The translations under genes were made by a program, and so were the position numbers. Below, piece by piece: positions 1 to 6,160 of a DNA stretch of 17,389 nucleotides (positions are counted from its first letter, which is position 1; each line of letters opens with the position of its first letter). The DNA lies in assembly GCA_021791345.1 (NCBI GenBank), contig JAJYWT010000184.1, positions 1 to 17,389 of the forward strand, written 5' to 3'. The notes beneath the pieces were generated by a model. The model searched no databases, was not told the origin of the DNA, and saw only the letters and a program-made list of their open reading frames with translations. This DNA comes from a bacterium. GTDB taxonomy: Bacteria; Chloroflexota; Dormibacteria; UBA8260; Bog-877.

Positions 1-758
1 AGCCCTCTCCGTACGACTCCGCCACGACCTACGTGCTCAACAACACGGCCTCGATCGTCGACTGCACCGGCAGCGGCCCCTGCAGCGCCACGGTCACAAC
101 CGATGTCCCGGGCAGCACCCCACCGCCCAGCAACGCACCCGACCTGGTGGTGGTCAAGACCGTGAACGCCACCCTGGCCAAGGTGGGACAGACGGTCACC
201 TACACGATCACGGTGAGCAACATCGGTGGGGCCGCCGCCACCAACGTGGTGATGACCGACGTGATGTCGGGCAGTGCGAGCTTCTCGGTCAACCTGAGCT
301 CCTTCTCCGGCGTTCCCCCGGTCACGGTGACCGGCGCCGGAACCTCAGCCGACCCCTTCACCTGGACATACGCATCCATCGCGGCCGGAGCGGTTGACAC
401 CGTCACCTACCAGGCGACCATCCTCGGTCCCGGGACCACCTCGGTCCACGGCAGCAGATTCGAGCAGCTGATCAACACCGTGACGGCCAGCGGCCCAGGC
501 TGCAGCACTACCAGCTGCACCTCCACCGTCACCACGACCGCGCCGCTGCCACCTCATGGCGTCCTTGGGGCCACCACCACTAAGAAGAAGACGCCCACCA
601 CCCCGACACCGGCGGGTGCGGTTCTGGGCGCGTCGGTGACCACGCCAGGCACCGGGGCCAACCTAGATCTCTGGCTGACGATCATCCTCGTTCTCTCTGG
701 GCTGGCGCTCATCGGGCTGGCGGTCGCAGCCCGGCGCCGGGCGACGCCGCAGGCCTAG
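1..758 (+). CDS. DUF11-repeat surface protein, C-terminal part (5' end outside window)
   Basis: The reading frame is open from the first base (first full codon at 3) and ends at TAG 756-758, so only the C-terminal part is seen. It begins with the tail of one extracellular beta-sandwich repeat and then carries a complete DUF11-type repeat (about nt 138-540; PDLVVVKTVN, TYTITVSNIG, VTYQATI). Both repeat ends carry a close cysteine pair (C-x5-C, then C-x4-C) followed by TVTT, so at least two tandem repeats are likely, each perhaps closed by a disulfide. A Thr/Pro/Lys linker with two VLGA words follows, then TPGTG, a hydrophobic segment of about 21 residues and a tail with RRR. That order resembles a sortase sorting signal, but no canonical LPXTG is present, so simple membrane anchoring is equally possible. 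It is probably a cell-surface adhesin or structural protein. A strong hairpin lies directly after the stop. Confidence 0.8.
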   Translation, partial: PSPYDSATTYVLNNTASIVDCTGSGPCSATVTTDVPGSTPPPSNAPDLVVVKTVNATLAKVGQTVTYTITVSNIGGAAATNVVMTDVMSGSASFSVNLSSFSGVPPVTVTGAGTSADPFTWTYASIAAGAVDTVTYQATILGPGTTSVHGSRFEQLINTVTASGPGCSTTSCTSTVTTTAPLPPHGVLGATTTKKKTPTTPTPAGAVLGASVTTPGTGANLDLWLTIILVLSGLALIGLAVAARRRATPQA

Positions 759-766
759 GCCGACAC

Positions 767-798
767 GGTCCCGGGGCGCCGCAGGGTGCCCCGGGACC
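767..798 (+). terminator. Strong hairpin after the surface-protein gene
   Basis: GGTCCCGGGGC (767-777) and GCCCCGGGACC (788-798) form a perfect 11-bp stem with a 10-base loop, starting 8 bases after the stop codon. No T-run follows, so it is either a terminator of the U-tract-poor kind common in GC-rich genomes or a 3'-end stabiliser. Confidence 0.65.
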
Positions 799-1022
799 AT
801 CGCTTTGGCAATTGACCAGGGTGGTGGCCACCGGTCTGGCGTCATCCCAATGCAGGGCTGGGTGGAAGTAGCGCCTGGCCCGCGACCCGCGCCGACCCGC
901 GACCGCTGGCGGTCCCGTCGACCGCCGTACCGTCAAGCGCGCGGCGGGACATGCTGGGCTCCCGAGTCTTTCGGCAAGGGCGCGGAATCCTCTACCCTCG
1001 GCACCCTCAGGATGTGCTGGGA

Positions 1023-1066
1023 GCACGCCCGCGCGCCGTGCACGGGCGTGCGTGGCTCGCAGCCAC
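1023..1066. repeat. Two adjacent perfect hairpins
   Basis: GCACGCCCG (1023-1031) pairs perfectly with CGGGCGTGC (1043-1051) over an 11-base loop. Immediately next, GTGGCT (1052-1057) pairs with AGCCAC (1061-1066) over a CGC loop. The two hairpins abut without a gap and sit in non-coding DNA. Confidence 0.5.
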
Positions 1067-1099
1067 CGTCGGCTCGCCCTTCGCCTCGAGCGGGTGGCT

Positions 1100-1141
1100 G
1101 GCCCGGCTTGCGCTGCTGACCCCGGGGCGGCAAGCCCGGCC
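1100..1141. repeat. Long inverted repeat in the intergenic stretch
   Basis: GGCCCGGCTTGC (1100-1111) and GCAAGCCCGGCC (1130-1141) pair at 11 of 12 positions around an 18-base loop. The repeat works on either strand and may act as a bidirectional terminator between converging genes. Confidence 0.45.
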
Positions 1142-1213
1142 CCCCGACCGTAGCGGGCTGGCGCTGATCAGCTCCCATGCCCCTCGCCTGCGGCTGTGGC
1201 CATCGGCCAGACC

Positions 1214-1228
1214 CGTGCCCAGGGCACG
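1214..1228 (-). terminator. Small palindrome downstream of ftsH
   Basis: CGTGCCC and GGGCACG flank a single A; in RNA this would be a 6-bp stem with a three-base loop. It lies 16 bases beyond the ftsH stop on the minus strand. There is no T-run, so a termination role is only possible. Confidence 0.3.
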
Positions 1229-1244
1229 TGGGGGAACCGATCCC

Positions 1245-3224
1245 TCAGGTGGGCGCGGGTACCTCCGGCTTCTCCTCCACCTGGCGGCGAGCCCCCGCGA
1301 GCCCCGGCGGTGCGGCCCTGGGCTTGGCCGGAAGCCCGGTCACCTGCAGGATCTGCTCCTCATTGAGGGACTCTTCGCGGAGCAGAGCCGTGGTGAGGGC
1401 CACCAGTTTGTCGCGGTTCTCACCGAGCAGCCGCAGCGCCTCCTCGAAGCACTCCTCGACGATCCGGCGCACCTCGGCATCGATCACCTCGGCGGTGGTC
1501 TCGCTGTAGGGTCGCTGGGAGATCATCATGCTGGACTGGTCGCCTTCATCGGAGAGATTGAGCGGCCCGACCTTGGGGCTCATGCCCCACCGCACCACCA
1601 TCTGCCGGGCGATCTGGGTCACCTGCTGAAGGTCGCTCTCGGCTCCCGTGGTCACGACATCGTAGATGAGCTTCTCAGCCGCCCGCCCACCCAGGGCGCC
1701 GACGATGCGCGCCCGCAGGTAGGTCTCGGGATAGTTCTGCCGATCGTCGACCGGAGACTGGACGGTGACCCCCAGGGCCCGCCCCCGAGGGACGATGGAC
1801 ACCCGGCGCACCGGGTCCGCCGCCGGCACCAGCAGCCCGAGCAGGGCGTGGCCGCTCTCGTGGTAGGCGGTGCGCTGGCGGTCATCCTCCGAGAGGACGA
1901 CGTGGCGCGCCGCCCCCAGGAGCACCTTCTCCAGCGCCTCGGTGAAGTCCGCCATCGTGACCGCGGTGCGCTCTTTGCGGGCCGCCAGCAAAGCCGCCTC
2001 GTTGACCAAATTGCGCAGCTCCGCACCGACCAGCCCCGGAGTCTGCGAGGCCAGGTTGTCGAGGTCGATATCCGGGCCCAGCGGAACCCCGCGGGTGTGA
2101 ATCTTGAGAATGGCGGCCCTGCCCACCCGATCGGGGGGCAGGACCTGGACCCGCCGGTCGAACCGCCCCGGGCGCAGCAGCGCGGCGTCCAGGACATCGG
2201 CCCGGTTGGTGGCCGCCAGGACGATGACCCCCTCTCGGGAGTCGAAGCCGTCCATCTCGGTCAGGATCTGGTTCAGGGTCTGCTCGCGCTCGTCGTGTCC
2301 CCCGAAGCTGGGCCCGGCGCTGCGGCTGCGCCCGATCGCGTCCAGCTCGTCGATGAATATGATCGCGGGTGCCGCCTCCCGGGCCTTGGAGAAGAGGTCG
2401 CGGACGCGGGAGGCCCCCACTCCCACCACCATCTCGATGAACTCCGAAGCGGAGATGCTGAAGAACGGGACCCCGGCCTCACCGGCGACCGCGCGCGCGA
2501 GCAGCGTCTTGCCGGTCCCCGGGAGGCCGACCAGCAGCACGCCCTTGGGGACAGTGCCGCCCAGGCGCTGGTACTTGGCCGGCTGGCGCAGGAAGTCAAC
2601 GATCTCCTCCAGCTCCTCCTTCGCCTCCTCGATTCCCGCGACATCTGCGAAGGTGGTCGCCGGGCGCTCGGAATCATAGAGACGGGCCTGGGAGCGGCCG
2701 AGGCTGAACAGCCCGCCGCCGGCCGCCGCAGCGCTGCGGCGCATGAACCACAGGAAGACCAGAACGAAGAGCAGGGTGGGCCCGAAGCTCTCCAGCAGCA
2801 CCAGCAGGACATTGGCGGGAGGGTTCGGATTCTTGGCGTTGATGGTGACGTTGTGCTGCTGCAGCAGGGTCTCCAGCTGGCCGCCGGCGAAGCTGGGCAG
2901 CTGAGTGCTGAAGTCCTTGGCCTTGTTCTTGCTGGATGGGGTCACCCCGGTCTGGTGACGGAAGGTTCCCTGGATGGTGTCCCCGGTGCTGGTGATGCTG
3001 GTGACGTCCCCGGACTTCACATCGGAGATGAAGACGTTGTAGGGGATGGTGATGCTCTTGGGCTGGGCGGGCGGGAAGAAGACGTTGGCGATCAGGAGGT
3101 TCAGCGCCAGGAAGACCCCCAGAGGCAGGAGGAACTGGATCGATCGCCACTGGTTGGGACGGCGATTGGGACTGCCGACACCGGAGCGACCCGGTGGTCC
3201 GGACCCCGGCTGGTTCTGAGCCAT
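1245..3224 (-). CDS. ftsH: ATP-dependent zinc metalloprotease FtsH
   Basis: This is a 659-residue membrane-bound AAA+ protease that extracts and degrades misfolded membrane proteins and short-lived regulators. In order it has a Gly/Pro-rich N-terminus, a first membrane segment (about 31-50), an extracytoplasmic region, a second membrane segment (about 139-160), Walker A GLPGTGKT (233-240; Leu replaces the more usual Pro), Walker B IIFIDE (288-293) and the second region of homology ending RPGRFDRR (351-358) with its arginine fingers. The zinc site is HESGH (455-459), with a likely third ligand at D531 in TTGAESD. Length and order are normal for the family. The C-terminal tail is Pro-rich and divergent. 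No Shine-Dalgarno sequence precedes the ATG; instead a TAGTTT box lies six bases upstream, suggesting a leaderless mRNA. The gene is transcribed toward the intergenic hairpins. Confidence 0.96.
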   Translation of the reverse strand: MAQNQPGSGPPGRSGVGSPNRRPNQWRSIQFLLPLGVFLALNLLIANVFFPPAQPKSITIPYNVFISDVKSGDVTSITSTGDTIQGTFRHQTGVTPSSKNKAKDFSTQLPSFAGGQLETLLQQHNVTINAKNPNPPANVLLVLLESFGPTLLFVLVFLWFMRRSAAAAGGGLFSLGRSQARLYDSERPATTFADVAGIEEAKEELEEIVDFLRQPAKYQRLGGTVPKGVLLVGLPGTGKTLLARAVAGEAGVPFFSISASEFIEMVVGVGASRVRDLFSKAREAAPAIIFIDELDAIGRSRSAGPSFGGHDEREQTLNQILTEMDGFDSREGVIVLAATNRADVLDAALLRPGRFDRRVQVLPPDRVGRAAILKIHTRGVPLGPDIDLDNLASQTPGLVGAELRNLVNEAALLAARKERTAVTMADFTEALEKVLLGAARHVVLSEDDRQRTAYHESGHALLGLLVPAADPVRRVSIVPRGRALGVTVQSPVDDRQNYPETYLRARIVGALGGRAAEKLIYDVVTTGAESDLQQVTQIARQMVVRWGMSPKVGPLNLSDEGDQSSMMISQRPYSETTAEVIDAEVRRIVEECFEEALRLLGENRDKLVALTTALLREESLNEEQILQVTGLPAKPRAAPPGLAGARRQVEEKPEVPAPT

Positions 3225-3230
3225 GAAGTC

Positions 3231-3236
3231 AAACTA
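3231..3236 (-). promoter_or_regulatory. Candidate -10 box of a leaderless ftsH promoter
   Basis: Read on the minus strand, TAGTTT is followed by six bases (GACTTC) and then the ftsH ATG. That spacing puts transcription start at or next to the A of the start codon. No convincing -35 box is visible. The same layout occurs upstream of the peroxiredoxin gene at 15210-15224. Confidence 0.5.
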
Positions 3237-3246
3237 GCAGATGGCG

Positions 3247-3282
3247 CTCAGAGATTCCTGAGGGAGTGCGGGGCTGGCCCCG
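3247..3282 (-). terminator. Two small hairpins between the imu cassette and ftsH
   Basis: CGGGG and CCCCG (3269-3282) pair around CTGG, starting about 12 bases past the stop of the small gene. CTCAG and CTGAG (3247-3262) form a second 5-bp stem. Both lie in the 70-base gap before ftsH on the same strand. No T-run is present, so termination is tentative. Confidence 0.3.
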
Positions 3283-3294
3283 GTGGCGACTCGG

Positions 3295-3537
3295 TCAGCC
3301 CCAGAGTTGCCCCAGGTGCCAGCTCGCCTGCGCTTCATCCCGATACACATCGAGGCAGCGGCCATCCTCTAGCAGCAGCCGCCAGCAATCGCGACGCTGC
3401 CAGCGAGCGGGAGGGGTGCGCCACCATCCGACCTCCACCACCCAGTGGGCGGTCCGACGCGCCACCCGCACCGAGCCTGCCCCCAGGTCCACGGCGACCG
3501 GCCTGGAACGCTCCACCTTCACCGCACGAAGGCTCAT
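3295..3537 (-). CDS. Small protein coupled to imuB (DUF6504-like)
   Basis: The 80-residue frame has its ATG overlapping the imuB stop as ATGA (3537-3534), the reason for choosing this start; an in-frame ATG at 3549 is also possible. The sequence is basic and Trp-rich, with HWVVEVGWWR near residues 30-39 and RRDCWRLLLEDGR then VYRD further on, ending SWHLGQLWG. This resembles the small proteins annotated as DUF6504 next to imuB/dnaE2 genes in actinobacteria, as I recall them. No function has been assigned from sequence. No signal peptide or membrane segment is visible, so it is likely cytoplasmic. Translational coupling to imuB suggests it works with the mutasome, perhaps as a DNA- or partner-binding module. 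Family assignment is from pattern memory only. Confidence 0.75.
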   Translation of the reverse strand: MSLRAVKVERSRPVAVDLGAGSVRVARRTAHWVVEVGWWRTPPARWQRRDCWRLLLEDGRCLDVYRDEAQASWHLGQLWG

Positions 3538-4766
3538 CTGGGGTTCCATACCAGCCGCTCCTCGGGAATGTCCCCAGGGTGTTTCGGCCTGAGCGCCACT
3601 CGCCAGACCAGCTCCGAGCCGAACCGCTCCCTGAGCCTGGCCGCCGCTCCGCCGATCTCCTCCCGGCGGACCTCCGACAGCTCCAGGAGTTGCAGCTGCG
3701 CTGCCGGAGGAGGAACCAGATCCAGGGCCTGCAACTCGACGATCAGCACCCGGCAGCGAGCTCGAGACAGCAGGCTCAGGATGGGCGGCAACAGCTCCTG
3801 AGCGGTCGCGACCGGCGCTGGGGTGGCGATCTCGGAGCAGAAGACCCCGGGCTGACCGGATCCCTCTGTGCCTACGGCGGCATCCTCATCCAGCAGCCGG
3901 AGCCGCAGCCGCCCGCTGGCCAGTTGCCGCCGGGTCAGCTCGGCGGCGAGCATGGCCGCCAGCTCAGGCGCGCCGAAGCGCAGCGCCTCCGAGTTCTCCA
4001 CCACCCCGGCCAGCACCTTGCGGACCGCGCAGGGAGGCGTCTTTAGCCGGGGGATGACCCTGGCGGAATCCTGGCCCAGGCAGAGCCGGTGCAGAGCTAT
4101 CCCGTCAGGGCCCAGCTGGCGCTGAAGCTCCGGAAGTGGGATGGTGATGCAGTCGCCGCAGGTGCGCAGCCCGAAGCCCAGCAGCTGCTCCACGGTTCGC
4201 GGCGCCAGGGGCAGGCTGGCGACCGGCTGGTCCGCCAGGAACGAGGCCGCAGTCCCGTGGGGCACCAGCCGGATCCGACCAGAGCCCGCCCGGATCGCGG
4301 CGGACCGAGCCACAAAGCGTGACTGCCCCACCCCGACCGCGGGCGGGAAACCCAGAATTCGCTGCACCGCCCGGCCCAGCTGAGACGCCCGGGCGGCCTC
4401 GGTCTCCCAGCGGAGATCTCGGCCGCCAAGGTCCACATATGCCCCCTGGTCATCGCCCAGCTCCACCAGTGGGCTGTAGTCGTAGAGCACCAGCAGCAGC
4501 TGCTCGCGCAGCCGGTCCAGGGCAACGGGATCCGAGCGCAACCGGACCGCCTCGGGACAGGCCAGCTCAGCCTCGCGGAAGTCCTGACCTGGGTGGGCTC
4601 CCCTGGCCCTGGCCGCCTCCGAGGCGGCCAGCACGACCTCGCGACCGGCGGCGGTCGCAGCACCGACCAGCACCGCCTCAGCGGCAAGCTCGGGGTGCGC
4701 CCGCCAGGTGAGGATGAGCGCCAGATGGGGGAACTCCAGAAACCCCAGGCGGCTCTGGGCACTCAA
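3534..4766 (-). CDS. imuB: ImuB-like Y-family DNA polymerase homologue, probably catalytically inactive
   Basis: This 410-residue protein has the Y-family polymerase fold as seen in ImuB, which bridges DnaE2 and the sliding clamp during translesion synthesis. The N-terminal motif reads LEFPHLAL where active Y polymerases have DxDxFF. The second motif reads YSPLVELG-DDQGAYVDL where active enzymes have S-x-DEA. The metal-binding acids therefore look lost, as in known ImuB proteins. Residues 357-363 (QLQLLEL) match a beta-clamp-binding motif, and the end has RFGSELVWR and PEERLVW, typical of ImuB C-termini. The start is TTG at 4766, overlapping the imuA stop as TTGA, with GGTGGTG just upstream as a weak ribosome site; no in-frame ATG is better placed. 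It sits between imuA and a coupled small gene. DnaE2 is not in the window. Confidence 0.88.
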   Translation of the reverse strand: MSAQSRLGFLEFPHLALILTWRAHPELAAEAVLVGAATAAGREVVLAASEAARARGAHPGQDFREAELACPEAVRLRSDPVALDRLREQLLLVLYDYSPLVELGDDQGAYVDLGGRDLRWETEAARASQLGRAVQRILGFPPAVGVGQSRFVARSAAIRAGSGRIRLVPHGTAASFLADQPVASLPLAPRTVEQLLGFGLRTCGDCITIPLPELQRQLGPDGIALHRLCLGQDSARVIPRLKTPPCAVRKVLAGVVENSEALRFGAPELAAMLAAELTRRQLASGRLRLRLLDEDAAVGTEGSGQPGVFCSEIATPAPVATAQELLPPILSLLSRARCRVLIVELQALDLVPPPAAQLQLLELSEVRREEIGGAAARLRERFGSELVWRVALRPKHPGDIPEERLVWNPR

Positions 4767-5572
4767 CTGTTCACCACCATCAGATCCTCGAGCTGGTCAC
4801 AACCGGCCTCCAGCCGCCCCAGATCCACAATCCCAGGCTGGTTGGGATAGGGCCGGGGAAAGCGAATCTCGAGGAGGCAGCTCGCTCCGGGCGCACCGAT
4901 CCGGCTGCGAACCACCTCCAGCCGAACCCTGATGCCCGCCACATCCCCATGGGCCAGGGTCCAGCGCTCACGGTGGCAGGCGATCTGTGCCCCCAGCCGT
5001 CCGCCCACCGCCGCCGGCACCTCCTTGCCTCCCACCAACAGGGCCACCGCGTCCCTCTCCTCCAGAGCCGCCTGCAGCAGCGCAGGCACCGCCCCGCCCA
5101 CCGGGGACCAGCGGTCAGCGACCAGAAGGCAGAGGTCGACGCCCGCCAGCACCAGCGCCCGGGCCGCGGCCCAGCCCGGCTCAGACTGCCCAGGGCGCAC
5201 CCACCAGCAGTTCTCCAGCCGCCCCCCGTAGTCCGCGAACTCCCCGGGGTCCACGCGTTTCTCGAAGTCCACCAGAGCCACCGGCAGCTCCCGCGACCAA
5301 CCCGCCAGCAATGCCAGGCCGAGGGAGAGGCCCCCCGCTCCCGGAGCGCCCGCGAGCCAGCTGAGCCTGCGCCTGGGGATCCCGCTCGGAATAAAGAGCG
5401 CGTCCAGGGAATCGGCACCGGTCCGCAGCCCACCCCGTTGGCCATCCCCGCCCCGGCGCACCACCCCCGGGCCGAAGCGACGCCCGATCCCAGCCAGCGC
5501 TTCCTGCAGAGATTCCTGGCGGAGACGGCGATCGTGCTCAGCAGAGGGTCCTTGAGCCAGCTCCAATTCCAT
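4763..5572 (-). CDS. imuA: ImuA-like RecA-fold protein with a degenerate P-loop
   Basis: The 269-residue protein follows the N-terminal half of RecA: FGPGVVRRGG (33-42), TGADSLDALF, GIPRRRLSWLAG, then the P-loop position GAPGAGGLSL (75-84), and VALVDFEKRVDP (98-109) matching the RecA strand after the P-loop. The Walker A lysine and following Ser/Thr are absent, so ATP hydrolysis is unlikely. ImuA (also called ImuA') is an accessory of ImuB/DnaE2 mutagenic repair. The ATG at 5572 is chosen because the frame open further upstream (to 5689) would run through the promoter and LexA box; no other start lies between the -10 box and 5572. It is the first gene of a minus-strand operon with imuB (4-base overlap) and a small gene. 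The ribosome site is weak. Divergence from canonical ImuA is considerable, so the symbol rests partly on context. Confidence 0.82.
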   Translation of the reverse strand: MELELAQGPSAEHDRRLRQESLQEALAGIGRRFGPGVVRRGGDGQRGGLRTGADSLDALFIPSGIPRRRLSWLAGAPGAGGLSLGLALLAGWSRELPVALVDFEKRVDPGEFADYGGRLENCWWVRPGQSEPGWAAARALVLAGVDLCLLVADRWSPVGGAVPALLQAALEERDAVALLVGGKEVPAAVGGRLGAQIACHRERWTLAHGDVAGIRVRLEVVRSRIGAPGASCLLEIRFPRPYPNQPGIVDLGRLEAGCDQLEDLMVVNS

Positions 5573-5629
5573 CCCTGAATCCGTTGGCCCAGCCCGGAGA
5601 GCCCTCTCCCAGGAGGCGAGCCTCGACGA

Positions 5630-5657
5630 ATTATACAAACCTTTGTTCGCTATGCAA
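5630..5657 (-). promoter_or_regulatory. imuA promoter (-35 TTGCAT, -10 TATAAT)
   Basis: On the minus strand TTGCAT (5657-5652) is followed by 16 bases and a perfect TATAAT (5635-5630). Transcription would start near 5623, leaving a leader of about 50 bases before the imuA ATG. The leader contains a 14-base palindrome (GGAGAGGGCTCTCC, 5609-5596). The LexA-type box lies in the spacer and abuts the -10 box. Confidence 0.75.
5636..5649 (-). promoter_or_regulatory. LexA (SOS) box overlapping the imuA promoter
   Basis: The minus strand reads CGAACAAAGGTTTG, matching the Gram-positive LexA consensus CGAAC-N4-GTTYG at every fixed position. It sits between the -35 and -10 boxes of imuA, where bound repressor would block RNA polymerase. 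This predicts induction after DNA damage. Confidence 0.8.
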
Positions 5658-5746
5658 AGAGGCAGGTCCGGCCCAGCCGGCTCGACCACCCCACCCCACC
5701 CGGCAGCAGTGAGATCAAAGTCCCCCCGAACCCCCCAGGATCTGCC

Positions 5747-5752
5747 TAAAAT
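5747..5752 (+). promoter_or_regulatory. Candidate -10 box of the HU-like gene
   Basis: TAAAAT matches the -10 consensus at five of six positions, but no good -35 box is seen. Start of transcription near 5759 would give a leader of about 47 bases. Confidence 0.35.
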
Positions 5753-5764
5753 CCCTTACATAAA

Positions 5765-5785
5765 GCGGATAACGTTCACATCCGC
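5765..5785 (+). promoter_or_regulatory. Inverted repeat in the HU-like gene leader
   Basis: GCGGAT (5765-5770) and ATCCGC (5780-5785) are perfect inverted arms around the nine bases AACGTTCAC. The repeat lies 20 bases before the ATG and just upstream of the ribosome site, so it could be an operator or an RNA hairpin. Confidence 0.4.
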
Positions 5786-5805
5786 GGTAGAAGGGAGGCT
5801 TGTCC

Positions 5806-6144
5806 ATGAATCGTCGCGAGTTGGCCAAAACCCTGCAATCCACACTTCTCTATGACAACGACCCCAATGATCCGGTGTTCCCCAACTTCCGTTTCGCTGA
5901 CGACACCCTCAAGTTGATCTTCGACCTGATCGGCAAGCAGCTCGAGAAGGGTGAGGAGGTCGCCATCGCCGGCTTCGGGCGCTGGAAGATCCGGGAGACC
6001 GCCGCCGGCATGCGGCGCAACCCCCAGACCCAGGAGATGGTGCGGGTACCGGCCACCCAGAAGGTCAGGTTCTACCCCGCCAGCGCCCTCAAGACCGCGG
6101 TGGCGGGCAAGCCCGCCCCTCGCCGCCGCGCCAGCAAGCGCTGA
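5806..6144 (+). CDS. HU/IHF-family DNA-binding protein with an inserted segment
   Basis: The 112-residue protein has the HU signature AGFGRWKIRE (55-64), the DNA-intercalating arm tip RRNPQT (70-75; Pro73) and the C-terminal FYPASALKTAV. HU dimers bend DNA and organise the nucleoid, also assisting repair and recombination. The GFG turn falls at residues 56-58, roughly ten later than in typical HU, because of an inserted acidic/aromatic stretch around DNDPNDPVFPNFRF (17-30) between the first two helices. A short basic tail, PRRRASKR, ends the protein. ATG 5806 is chosen over a TTG at 5800 because GGGAGG (5793-5798) lies seven bases before it. The gene is divergent from the SOS-controlled imu cassette and 16 bases ahead of the epimerase-like gene, with which it probably shares a transcript. 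Confidence 0.88.
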   Translation: MNRRELAKTLQSTLLYDNDPNDPVFPNFRFADDTLKLIFDLIGKQLEKGEEVAIAGFGRWKIRETAAGMRRNPQTQEMVRVPATQKVRFYPASALKTAVAGKPAPRRRASKR

Positions 6145-6160
6145 GGTCAGGCGCCTCTTG

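Larger units (their letters stand above)
799..1244. other. Gene-free stretch between converging genes, with several hairpins
   Basis: I see no supported coding gene here. Open frames exist on both strands but lack recognisable domains and ribosome sites. There is no T-loop sequence of a tRNA. The notable content is a run of inverted repeats: 1023-1051, 1052-1066, 1100-1141 and 1214-1228. They could be terminators for the converging surface-protein and ftsH genes, or parts of a structured RNA. Confidence 0.5.

Noticed and set aside
950..1010. Possible tRNA 3' half (a GGAATCC word followed by a GGCACC end)
   Set aside because: The T-loop consensus GTTCRA is missing and no cloverleaf partner arms are found.
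951..4046. Plus-strand open frame of about 1,030 codons antisense to ftsH and the imu genes
   Set aside because: It runs opposite three well-supported genes, has no recognisable domain and is rich in Arg, Gly and Gln. Long antisense frames are expected in GC-rich coding DNA.
5573..5689. N-terminal extension of imuA to 5689
   Set aside because: It would translate the -10 box and LexA box; conserved RecA-like sequence begins after the ATG at 5572.
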